From Agarophyton chilense (Eukaryota; Rhodophyta; Florideophyceae; Gracilariales; Gracilariaceae): 64,000 bases of DNA. The notes under the pieces were generated by a model. The model was not told the DNA's origin, ran no database searches, and worked only from the letters and a program-made list of their open reading frames with translations. A program made the translations under genes and the position numbers. Positions 10,539 through 21,170 of the stretch are shown piece after piece (position 1 is the first letter of the stretch; each line of letters begins with the position of its first letter). Where the stretch lies: positions 310,001-374,000 of the forward strand of contig JARGXX010000111.1 in assembly GCA_030374765.1 (NCBI GenBank), written 5' to 3'.

Positions 10539-12950
10539 ATGGACCACCAGGATCAAAGGATCATCTGTATTCTAACCTTTGGTTTTATTCCCCAACGGAC
10601 AAGAAGTACAGAAGCAACCGCTATTATGGATGCAAGAAACACACCCAACCAACGAAAACATATGATTCTTGCGGCAGGAATAGTTTCCACTGCAACGCGA
10701 AAGATTTCGCGTGAACCTCAGGTTGATAATGTCAGCGAGCGCAGGAACATAGAGAGCCAACCACAAGAAGTACTGACTCCCCTGCTCGACCCTGAAAGGA
10801 TTCGCCGAGAACGCACAGTAGCAGTCCGTTTACGAGAACCCCTCACCAAGGCCACCTCTAGGCCAGGAACAGCACAAAGAGAACCCTGTAAGACGGGAGG
10901 AATTAGAGAGAATATTCCCACAGGGCTTACCGACCTTTTCTGGCCCCATCTCCGTGAGCTCTGCTCAGCCCAGCTGGATTCGATTGTGGCCATGCAACTT
11001 GCTACGGCGATCGCTGATCACAGGGATTACCTTGTACTGCGTATAGTCCCCAAGGTCATGGAGTTTGAACTATTCTTAGACTCCCTCATTCAGGCCGTTT
11101 AAGGAGCAGTCACCAGCCAGTCAGGCAACACGGTCCCTAAGACCTCTCCGCAGTCAACCATCCGGCTTTTATATGGCAATCCTGTATCGAACCCCCAGCA
11201 GTGGCGGTTTTACCCGACCCTCTCCGGGAACGCCATCAGGAAAATCCAATGGGAGGACAATCTAGAAGCAGAAGAGAGACTCCGCGTCTAATAGAGAGAC
11301 AGATTGCCCTACCCAAAAGACAATATGAGGTACAGCGAACTCAGGGCTCCATCGTATCTGATAGAGAGATCGAGTGTCAAGGTCAATATTCCGCTGGAAA
11401 GAAAAGAAGTAACCCCATGAGAAAAAAAAACAGAAGAAGCAAAAGAAGTGACCACTTGGACTCGAGTGATTCCGAATCGGCCTCGACCGAAACGACCTAC
11501 TCGGAAGTAAATGAGGCTGCCGTTCGAGGCCTCAAACTAATGACTTCAAACAACCAACTTTTCCTCAAGGTTCTAGACTATCTGAATTTCCGGCGGGCAG
11601 ACAGGTCCGCGAACTATTCTGGTTCGGTGGCTCGCAGAGTCGCCAAATGGGTTAAACGGATGTAGCTAACCATTACGGACAAGTTCTCGTGTTTAAATTC
11701 CATTGCTGTCCTTAGGTTTCTCGGTTTGTTCCGTACGGCCTGTGATCAGAACGGTGTCCACCAGGGCGCCACCCTGTACCTTTTCCTATTCTTCCTTACA
11801 GGACAGGCGCATGACCGAGTGGTTTCGAAGATAAATAGCACAACTGACCTCGTGGATGCTCAAGACCGTGAGCTTCTCGGGTCATACTCTCAGTTTTTCA
11901 TTACCTCTTGGAAACTTACGCCACGGATAACGTTTTAATGGATGCCCACCAGGATGTAATATACTTTAGGCAGAGCTCCAACATGACCGAATCCGCTTTC
12001 GCAGACGACCTATGGAAGACCGCTTACCGATGTGGAAACATGTTCTCCGAAGTACGGCTTAAACGTCACTTCATCACGGAATTTCTCCCTGCCATTCGGA
12101 CACATGTCCACAATTACGACACGGAAAACCCACAATACTCCTTCCAAATGCTCGTCACCTATGCCTAAGGTTATACCAAATCTTACAGGACTTCCAGGCA
12201 CAACACTGATATATCCAGAAAACACACAACTCCATTGCGTATACCCAACCAAGCCCATTCAGTTAGCTCCACGGAATCAGACATGGATGCATCACTCCAT
12301 TACGCCGATTAGAGAGACGCCCTCGCGGTCAGGTTCAGTGCCCCTCCGTTCGGGCCCCCATCATATACCTCCCAGGTAACTACAGCGACCACTGTACCAC
12401 CCAGGCCCAAGTGTTCCCCTTTTCCGCCCCAAAAGGAAGTTTTTGTTCGCTCCTCAAGAGCTTGCTTCCTCTGTCTTTTCTTGGCCCAAACTTGTAACTG
12501 CACGAGGTATTTGCCTGAGATCGGACATAAGAATCTCCTCGCCCCAAAGAAAGAGAATTACCGGGTGTGGAGATCCAAAGGAATGTTTAACAGGGCACAG
12601 CATCGAACCACAGGGACCCCTGGAAGCTCATGCTATGCCACGCCTCCGGATACACCGATCAAAGCCCCACAGGTCCACGCCATTGTACATCCTAAGGACG
12701 ACCCCGAAGAGGAATCCTGTCCTCAGGAAGAAACGGAAACCCCATCGGAAAAGTCCAAGAGGTTTGACGCGAGGAAAATCCTCCCTCTCCAAACCCCTGC
12801 CTCAACCAATTGGACGGTCATGAGCCAAAGAGCTCCCCACCTTCCAATAGAAACCACCGAGAATGAACCACTCAGGTTAAAACACAATTACAACACAGTA
12901 CCAATCCTGTCTGTATCCTCAGGAAAGAGAATTAAAAAGTTCAAGTAACT
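10539..12950 (+). pseudogene. gag region of element A (fossil)
   Basis: Structural-protein region. It starts with a charged leader segment (10,539-11,102), continues with a Ser/Arg/Lys-rich part (11,201-11,665), and then a capsid-like helical domain (11,726-12,168) that is clearly the same as the long open gag frame of element B at 61,931-62,965 (both contain FRTACDQNGVH). A Cys-containing finger-like segment and a Pro/Thr-rich linker follow. Assignment rests on position before protease and RT and on the element B match. The region is broken in several places. Confidence 0.75.
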
Positions 12951-12978
12951 GTGGGACTTCTTTCAAACAAATTCTCTA

Positions 12979-13566
12979 GTGACTACAGCCGCTTTGGACA
13001 CAGACGCTGGTCCCAACTTGGTTCATCGGAAGCTACTCCCACTGGGTTGGCAAGATTTCGTTCAGGCAAAGAAGAACCCTAGGATTACCGATGCATCACG
13101 AAGACCAATGGACAGTACAGGTACAGTACCTCTTTACCCCAAGTTAGAACAATTCATGAGTCGGCAGGTGGTTCCTTGTATGTCTTAACCTGGGCGCTGA
13201 GGCAATCATTGGGACCTCCTTTGTCGATCGATACATTACGACCATTTACCTAGGCCTTAGGAAAGTCTCATTTCACTGCGCACCTTCCATCACCATAACT
13301 TGTTCCGCCCCAGGGCCAGAAGCTCACTGCAAACGAGCGGTTGTCTCCGAAAACACGAAGCCCAAAAATATTCCCCGGTCAAAAACCATAATGATACTTC
13401 CGATGTCCCAAATCGCTCTATCAGTCTATTCCCAGCCCTCAGGTCTCGTAACGATTCAGAACCACCCGAGAACGGTTCTGAAGCATCTTACCTGAATGGC
13501 CAATGCAATAATGCACATCCACCCCAACATGCCCTTCTTGGTCACACTCAGCAACTTCAGATATAA
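12979..13566 (+). pseudogene. aspartic protease region of element A (fossil)
   Basis: Contains the retropepsin-type active-site context (DTDAGPNLVHRKLLP near 13,000), in the expected place between gag and RT. The same block in element B is at about 63,195-63,255 (DAGPNLFHPKLLP). The region downstream to 13,950 is a linker between protease and RT. Broken. Confidence 0.7.
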
Positions 13567-13951
13567 ACCCGTACGGCTACCTAAAGTTAGAGTGATTGGC
13601 ATCACTCTACCTGCACCCGTGGCCATCATGGAGGCCAAACTGGATAATGTTTCAACCGAAATTCCCGACGAAGAAGTCGACTCTTGGGAGGAGACAGTCG
13701 CCATTGGCGCAGAATTCGAATCCTATAGGCCCCAGGTAATTGATCTCCTGAGGGAATACCAGGCCATGTGGCCAGGTGGATTGGGCAAAAAAAAAGCCAC
13801 TACACACCGCATTGACCTTCAGAATGATGCCAGACCACAGTTCCAGCACCCATACCGTACAAGCCTGAAGGGTAGGAAATTTGTCGCTGACCAAATAGAC
13901 AAGATGAGCGAAGCTCAAGTCATAGAGCCGGTGCCTCCGAGCCCATCCGGA

Positions 13952-15060
13952 TAGGCAAGTGCCCTTCTTTTCGTGGCGAAGAAAGATGGCTTGGTCAGGT
14001 TCTGCGTCGACTACAGGAAGCTGAACGCAGTAATCAAGAGGGACTCATACCCGATACCCCAAATGAATGACCTTCTTGATTTCTTAGGCGATGCTGTCGT
14101 ATTTACCACACTGGACGCTAACTCTGAATATTGGAAAACCTCTTTGGCCGAAGATGCGAGAGCGCTGATAACCTTCACCACCCATGAAGTTCTGTTGAGA
14201 TTTAATCGTAAGCCCTTTTGTTTAAAGAATGCGCCAGCAACCTTCCAAATAGCAATGGACATCATATTGTCCAGAGTCAAATGGTAGTTCGCCTTGGTCT
14301 ATTTCGATGACGTTATAATGATCTGACTGATCATAAAGAAACACCTTCGCCACGTGAAGAAGGTGATAAAAATCCTACAGGACGCTTTAGTAAGACTGAA
14401 ACTCCGCGAATGCGCCTTCTTCCAGGAGTCGGTGGACTATTTCGTTCAAGTCGTCCTCCAAGGAAAGATAAAGGTAGCCACACGGACCACGAATGCGATC
14501 CACCTGGATCAACCTCTTAAGACCCACAGAGAACTACGATCCTTCGTGAGCTTGTGCAATGTTCAGCGACCGTTCGTCCAAGGGTTTCCTAAAACCTCGG
14601 CCCCTCTCGACGCGATGCTGAAGAAGGAAACACCTTCGGAGTTCGAAGTCCTCACCGAGCACCAGTACGAGGCATTTCAGACCCTCAAGAACAAATTGCT
14701 GATCCCACCTATGTTGGCTTTACCAAATCCCAATTGGCCCTTTTTCTGGAAACAGATGCCTCTGATGTCGACGTGGGTTGTGCACTGCTACAGAAACAGG
14801 AGTCACCGAAGGACTATCGACCTATTGCATGCTGGAGCAGAACGCTCACCAGCGCGGAGCGAACCTACAGTACTTCCGAAAAGAAATACCTAGCCATCGT
14901 CTCGTCCGTATTGACACTCGGTCCATACCTCGAGGGAACTAGGTTTACCATTAGGACAGACAACGATTCACTCCGATGGTTACTCAATATGACCGATGCA
15001 TCAAGTCGCCTCGCTCGGTGGCGTTTCAGCCCTTCAAAATATGACTACGAGATAACCTAG
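13952..15060 (+). pseudogene. reverse transcriptase and RNase H of element A (fossil)
   Basis: RT motifs of the Ty3/gypsy type occur in order from 13,970: VAKKDGLVRFCVDYRKLNAV (fingers), then DSYPIPQMNDLLD, VFTTLDAN, LKNAPATFQIAMD, and the YxDD-box region near 14,300. A connection segment (around LRSFVSLCNVQRPFVQGF) leads to RNase H at 14,730-15,060, with ETDASDVDVGC, YSTSEKKYLAIV and IRTDNDSLRWLL. Domain identity is secure; the gene is broken in several places. Confidence 0.92.
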
Positions 15061-15439
15061 AGGCCATGCATCCCGCACGAGGCAGCAGATGACCTCTCGC
15101 CAATCATTACCGACGGAACTGATGACACTCAATTGGGCGACCGAATTGCTACCCCCTTTACAGATGATGGACCTCAGTGTTATACGGAAACTGATGACCT
15201 TATAGGAAAGGTCCAATCGGATGATCCTGAGGTTCCGGAGAACGAAGTACACCTATTGGACTGGGAAACAGTACCGCCAAATTCGACACCACCTCAGGTT
15301 AATGCGATAGCCCCAGAAGAAAAAGAGCTCTGCCCTTTGACTATTGAAGAACTCTTTCAAGCTCAGGCCGAAGACGAGTACTGCACGGAAAGAGCCCCAT
15401 TGGTAGAAACCCCTGGATGCCTATTCGACTATGACCGAT

Positions 15440-16300
15440 TTGGACTACTGTGTCGCCGCTCACTGCTGGATGGCGCACTCCAAAAGGTAATACCAAGTCC
15501 ACTAAGGGCGCGATTCCTATACCTCGCGAATTCACCTCGCTCGTCTGGTCACCCTGGAGAGCGTCGAATGTACCAGACCCTAAGGAAGTTCTTCTACTGG
15601 CCACTAATGGCGCTGGACCTATTGCAAGCCGCACAGAACTGTACATCGTGCGCATAAATCCGAGGGTCTCGCGCCAACCATCAGGTCTAATTGAAACTCT
15701 TCTCCGCCGCAGGTCCAATGGAATTTGTCAGTATGAATATAGTTGGGGCCTTGCCTAAGTCGTCCCATAGGAATCGGTTTGTTTTGGTAATACCCGATAG
15801 GTTTACCAAACTCCCCCGAGCCCTATCCCTACGGCAGACAACACCCACAGATGTCGCCACGGCCTTCTTGTCCGACTAGGTGTATCCATATAGCATTCCA
15901 CTATACCTCCTTACGGATAACGGCAGCCAGTTTGTATCTAAATACTTCTCGCATGTCTGTGCTACATTAAATATCAAACATTTAACCACCACGGAGTACC
16001 ACCTGCAAACCAATGGCCAAGCCAAAAGCTTCAACCGCACCCTTCTAGACCAATTGGCACACTACGTATTGGAGCACGAATTGGACTGGTACGACTACGT
16101 TGAGCCAATGGTTTATGCTTACAACAAGCAGTTGCACGATTCTATGGAGTCAAAACTTTTTGACTTTACGCTAACGAGAGCGCCACCGCCGATAGGTGGT
16201 GACCTTCAGGAGTCTTTCATACCCCAGGACATATCCGAAGGAATGACTCCTACCCATGCGAGGCGCTACTCGCGCCGATGCATTGAAAGCATTATCCAAT
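15440..16300 (+). pseudogene. integrase of element A (fossil)
   Basis: The HHCC zinc-binding part lies near 15,530-15,655 (SGHPGERRMYQTLRKFFYWP, then a C-x2-C pair). The catalytic core follows at 15,715-16,180, with TDNGSQFVSKYF and the conserved YHLQTNGQAKSFNRTLLDQL segment, and then YAYNKQLHDS. This wording is typical of Ty3/gypsy integrases. Broken in a few places. Confidence 0.9.
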
Positions 16301-16784
16301 CCACTAGAACTGTACTGACCAAAGGCGTGATAAGGTCAATTTCGATAAGTCCGTTTAGAACACACCGACCTTTGGGAAAGGAGAGCTTCTTTACCTGGAC
16401 CGGCCACAGAACGACAGTGAGGAACTCGAGGACACTACACGTAAGATCTAACCTCGCTCTAAGGGACCAGAAAAAATCCTTAAGGCCAATCAACACACTA
16501 TTACGTTACAAATCGACGGCTTACAGGATCCTGTATCAATAAGTCGGGTGACAGGAGCCCCCAGCTTTTCTTCATCACCAAAGTCACAGTCCCCTGGCCC
16601 AACGAAATCACTGCGATCTCAGGTCGACGCTCACGTCCTCACACCCCCTAAGGCAGTTCCCGCCGACGCGAATAGCCACATGGACCCGAAGGTCAATACC
16701 AATGCCGATGACCCATCTCATCCAACCGACTCCGATGGGTTCGCCTCTCCAGACCACACTCTCCTTCGGTAGATTTAATACCAA

Positions 16785-16960
16785 CCGGAATATGTGATTG
16801 AGGGCATCATATCCGCCGGTCTGAGAGAAAATGGAACTATGCACTATCGCGTCCGTTGGTTCGGCTACATACCTGAGGAAGACATTTGGAAAGAGCCTCA
16901 ACCCATTCCTGCTACATTTATCGCCCGCTATTGGGGCGAAATCGGCAGCACGGAGTGCAG
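16785..16960 (+). pseudogene. chromodomain of element A (fossil)
   Basis: The segment reads YVIEGIISAGLRENG and then HYRVRWFGYIPEEDIWKE, matching the chromodomain pattern (aromatic cage residues, [VL][RK]W.GY, W[EK]). In chromoviruses this domain at the integrase C-terminus is thought to steer insertion toward marked chromatin. This is the main reason for calling element A a chromovirus. Confidence 0.85.
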
Positions 16961-17404
16961 CCTTCAGCAGGGGGCAATCAGTGGCCCGAATAATACCAAA
17001 ACGCCTCTCGAAACGCCTCCTGACACGACGGTTCGTCGGACTACGACGGTTGGCCGGAGCGCCCGCATCAGGGAACAAAGCCAGACCTCAGGCGACACCT
17101 GAGGAAGACTTGAGACACTCTCAAGGTTGGACGCCGTCCCGGAGCACGCACGTTTGAGATACAGGAACAACCTTGGGAAAGCACAAGCATTACTTTATTT
17201 GGCCAACTAACACTATGAACTCAAGGTGCGCGGAAGTGTGCCTGACACTAAAAGGACTCTCTGGGGCGCCGCAGGAATAACTCCGTCGTTCTCATTGGAA
17301 TCTGCAGGAGCCAAACCCAAAGTAAGGTCACCCGAGGAGCCTACTGGACCACCAGGACCGGCTTCAGCCAGGCGAGCACTCTGCTTTGGCAGAGATTCAC
17401 CTGA

Positions 17405-19447
17405 TCAACTATTGCCGACATCGGAAACCTCCCGGTTGCTCAGATTTAGACCTACCAGGCATCCAAGTCGGCAGTAGCCCTCTGAGATATCACTTGGGTA
17501 TTCTGCTGCAGGATATTGACCATGGTCGTCTTCAGATCTTGACCCTGTTGGACAACCGCGGTGTAGCGCGCCGAGCAACGCATCCAGGAGCAAACCTCCC
17601 TCAGGACCTTTGCAATGTCCATCGAGGCCTTAATACCAACGGTACGGCAGACATGATGGAGATCCGAAGCCGCAGGCGTGACCGAAGCGGGAAAGAGTGG
17701 CAACGGAGAGGACGGAGCGACATCGACGCGTTCAATGGATGTTCGAGCCAGCGCATTACCTACAAAACTTTCGGCCTCGACAGTAACCTCGCCAAGAGAA
17801 ATTTACACTTGGGCGATGTGCGGCTCATAAGAGAGCTCATCTTGCCAAGCAGCGACCAGCAGAGCTGGGGGAGGGGAGGCGGTCGGCAACACATCAGCGG
17901 TCTCGACCAGAAGAGTAACACCCTCTACGGGTAGAACCAATGGTTCTACACTGAACATTTCTCCATCGGACATACCAGCAAGAACCAACGGTGTGGCTTC
18001 CGCATCAGGCTCGAAGCACAGGGGATCGAAAACAATGGCCTTCGTATGATAGTCGAGAACATGAAGCCTTGGGATGTCCGATTGTTGATACGTCAAAGGC
18101 CTGGCGGGATAGGAACGAGCGTCGTTGCGACCCTGCGAATGTAGCGGAATCGGCGTGAAGGAGTGCATATCGTGTTCATACCAAAGGAACCCAGGCGTCT
18201 TGCCCCACTCCACCTGTGGGACATGATCCAAAAGGGCCTCGGTCTCCTCGACGTCGAAGTGGGTCCCACCGACGATACTTTGGATGCCCAGGGTCCTTAG
18301 AAAGCGGATCATGATATTTAAGAGCGAGATTAGGCGACCTCGAGGACTGGGTATGTTCTCGTCGTAACTTACCCTCCAATCCCTCGAGCGGACATTACCA
18401 CGGACTCCGTATTTCACGGTATCCATCAAAGCTATAAGGGACATCACGCCGAACTCAACGAAGGGTACCTGGCAGGACAGCCAATACCTTCGATCACTGT
18501 CATCGCTCATGAGCTGGGACAAATGGTACGCCACCACAGACGGCGTGGGAACCAAACGGAGCGGTTAGACCCTCCAATACATGACCAATTGGTTGTCATC
18601 TATGTTGAGAAGCGAAATATATAATGGAAGACGTTTGTCTGTGCTCATGTCGTGAAACTCCACCTGGTGCCGACAAAAGAATAACCCCCAGGGAATGACG
18701 CAAACGACCATCAGGCTAATGCATCTCGTTCCCAGAGACCCTATTGGACATCCAGACCCGGCTTTCGTACGGCGGTCGAAAACCCATGAGAGCCAAGAGG
18801 TTGTGACCCGTTTGAGAAAATCTCACATGAGGCGAGATGAAATCCGTGTATTGGTCCAAAAGGACTTTGTTCAACCTGAATTGGTACTCGGCTTTCTCCT
18901 TGCAGCGAACGTAGGGAATGTCTCCTTGGATGAAGGTGGAACAGCGCGTCGCCAAAAGCGGATCCACAGGACAATGTACCCACAGTTTGTACCAATAGAC
19001 TTTCTGCCCGTTCTTAGTGCCCCTCTGAAAATCCAATATCGTCGCAAACCTCCGGGCGTCGAGATACATATGGCAGAACCTTTCGTATACTTCCACATAG
19101 GACGGAAGAATGGCATGAAGCACTGCCCGCAGTTTGCGTCCGATGGTATGGTCAAAACTGTCCCCGGGACGTTACTTAGCCACTTGGTATCTCGAGGAGC
19201 TCGCCGCTTGGTTTTTCGAGGCCATAATGCCACTAAGCAGAAGCTGGTCGGCCGGGAAATGAATCGGGCGACCGAAAAAAGCGACAAAGTGCGGAGGGAG
19301 GGCGGCGTATCCGACGGGCTCATAAGGCGATGGCGGCATCGCGCGCAACGAATGGAAAAGTACCACGATGAAAAGACGAGTAACAGAACTAACCCGAGCG
19401 GACTAACAGGTGTGAATCACGGTGGACGAAACGCGTATGATCGCTAG
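17405..19447 (-). pseudogene. antisense open-frame cluster between pol and 3' LTR of element A (fossil)
   Basis: Minus-strand frames are open over most of this 2-kb stretch. The longest are 17,803-18,555 (250 codons) and 18,716-19,123 (135 codons), with more in 19,172-19,366 and 17,452-17,703. The translations look protein-like: mixed hydrophobic and charged residues, Trp and Tyr in good number (PSYVEVYERFCHMYLDARRF, for example), and no low-complexity bias. Plus-strand frames also exist (18,695-19,447, 250 codons), so the coding strand is an inference. Antisense genes between pol and the 3' LTR are known in some plant Ty3/gypsy groups, which is a precedent for the layout only. I do not recognise the protein. 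Broken in a few places. Confidence 0.45.
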
Positions 19448-19761
19448 AGGAAGAAGGGAGACTAAGGAAGCTCCTAATGACCGTCAGAGGGAAGGAAGCC
19501 AATGGACCGTCTCGGCAACGCGACGCAAGGCATGTGCCGGCGAGGCACCTATGGCGAGCTCTCAAAGTGCACTGAAGTTTCAGTCCTTTGGCAAATTAAT
19601 TGCCATTCCGCTGCCAATGGTCAGCCCACGCTTCCTCGCATCTCCGCAGGCAATGACGACGCGACGTCCCGTCGCGCCCAGTGGTACTGGGAGCAAGAAG
19701 TGCTCGCGTCCCCTAGGTCAATCATGATGCCATCTGGACTTCGCCGTGACGATCGAATCCT

Positions 19762-19774
19762 AAGGAAAGAGATA
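19762..19774 (+). other. polypurine tract before the 3' LTR of element A
   Basis: AAGGAAAGAGATA lies directly before the 3' LTR. A purine run at this place is where plus-strand DNA synthesis starts in LTR elements. It is short but correctly placed. Confidence 0.65.
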
Positions 19775-20220
19775 AGTGAAGGAGCAACGATAACGGTTGA
19801 GCCCTGTAAGCCACCGGGCCCTGAGGGAACTTACATATGCCACGTGGACTGGTCGACCTCAATTGGACTCATTTAGATTAATAATTTGTTTTAATTAGTG
19901 TAATAGATTAGCATTACTGTGCCAGGGAGATCACAGCGCCTCGCCATTACTATTCACTTGGCTCGAGTGACGGTTCTCCCTTAGAGTAAGGTAGGCACCG
20001 TTGGGATACTAAATAACCCCCTTTGGTATAATAGTTCCACCAATTGGTTTTCAAGTCATCGTTTCCGTAGCTTTGACCTGTTGGACTACGCAGTAAGCGC
20101 CAGCCCATTTTACCAAGTACTCTGGGAGTGCCACCGTCAAGGATTCGAACCTTAGAACCCTCTCTACCAGGCTACCACCAGTCGATACCCGTACGCTGAC
20201 CCACCAGTCATTGCGATACA
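19775..20220 (+). repeat. 3' LTR of element A, 446 bp
   Basis: Matches 10,054-10,499 and 60,261-60,706 along its whole length. It ends in ACA; the first base differs from the TG start of the other two copies. The minus strand of this copy keeps the best tRNA-like segment: B-box GGTTCGAATCC (20,141-20,151) and the A-box-like TGGTGGTAGCCTGGTAGAGA (20,161-20,180). Confidence 0.92.
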
Positions 20221-20349
20221 ACAAACCCTGAGCAGTTTCACCAGTTTCTCTAGCTCAGCTATCTTCTCTCTACGAGTGAGGTCTACTTCCACTTTCGTCT
20301 CTTCTACAATCGAAACCAAAAGCACCAATCCATCCTCCTTCTTTGCCAT
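20221..20349 (-). CDS. right-flank minus-strand frame interrupted by element A
   Basis: Immediately outside the 3' LTR the minus strand encodes a lysine- and glutamate-rich, heptad-like peptide (VEVDLTRREKIAELEKLVKL). The left flank of element A also encodes a charged helical peptide on the minus strand. Together with the ACAAG/ACAAA duplication this suggests the element landed inside an existing coiled-coil coding sequence. The protein is not recognised. It could be a host gene or an older repeat. Confidence 0.35.
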
Positions 20350-21170
20350 CCGCTGTTCCAGCTCTACTCGTCACCGTGTTGGAACACGGTGATTGGGAGA
20401 TAGATACCCCAAGTACACTCATATCAAGTTAGCTTTTCTTATATAGTTAGGAAATCCTCTTTCAATGGTATTTTTCTATGTCTGTGGTCGCTAGCTTACT
20501 GTTTGTTACAATAATAAGTACAAGCTATGCATGACTTGGACACTTTTTCACTCGGATCGCTTGAGCCGTTACGGTTGATTTCAATAAAACTCCTCAGGAG
20601 GTCCACTTTCTCTCGATGGGCCTCCTCATCATTCGCATGACGTAGCCTGGGCCTCTTCACATGGATGACACTCATACATCGATCGAGCAAGAAACTGCCA
20701 ACAGTTCACGCCAGACATGTTGCAAAATGGTTTTTATGTTCCCATTTCCAGACCCTGCTCATACGAGAACCCTTCAAACGTATGATAGGTCACATTCAAG
20801 CGTTTGAAGAGAAAACTTGAAACCTGAAACCTGTTCGTAATGGTGTTGGAAACGAAAATAGCTGAAATGAGGTCTCAGAAAACTGGGAAACTAGCAATTT
20901 ATCATGTTCACTGGAGAAAAAAAGTGTATCATGAATCAAGAAAAAGGATCTGCGTGCGTTATCTTGCGAAAAAATACAATGTCGAACATTATATGGCACA
21001 TTGCGTGTGTACTGTATCTGTAAAGCAGGCTAGAGGACTATCCTAAAGATTTCCTTCAAATCATGCAATGTGGTACACTTTGGAACGCACTGTCTTGTAG
21101 CGCTAATACCAAACAACCCCTTCGATTCGCTCTGTTACCTGCTTTCGGCGTGACATGAAAAGCAGAGCTG
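20350..21170. other. no gene identified
   Basis: Short frames only (for example a 64-codon basic minus-strand frame at 20,496-20,690), none with a known motif. AT-rich host-like sequence. Confidence 0.4.

Larger units (their letters stand above)
10054..20220 (+). mobile_element. Ty3/gypsy LTR retrotransposon, chromovirus-like, element A (fossil)
   Basis: A full-length, 10.2-kb LTR element in plus orientation. Order: 5' LTR, gag, aspartic protease, reverse transcriptase, RNase H, integrase, chromodomain, a 2.7-kb extra segment with antisense open frames, a purine-rich tract and 3' LTR. The gag-to-integrase order with a terminal chromodomain is the chromovirus arrangement of Ty3/gypsy. It is long for that group because of the extra segment. 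The flanking 5-mers ACAAG (10,049-10,053) and ACAAA (20,221-20,225) fit a target-site duplication with one later change. The two LTRs differ at about 65 of 446 positions by eye (roughly 15%), so the insertion is old, and the coding part is broken in many places. A relative, element B, starts at 60,261. Confidence 0.92.

Noticed and set aside
18695-19447. Plus-strand 250-codon frame in the extra segment of element A as the true product.
   Set aside because: Its composition is strongly Arg-rich and lacks hydrophobic patterning, typical of the shadow of a coding antisense strand. Not excluded, only less likely.
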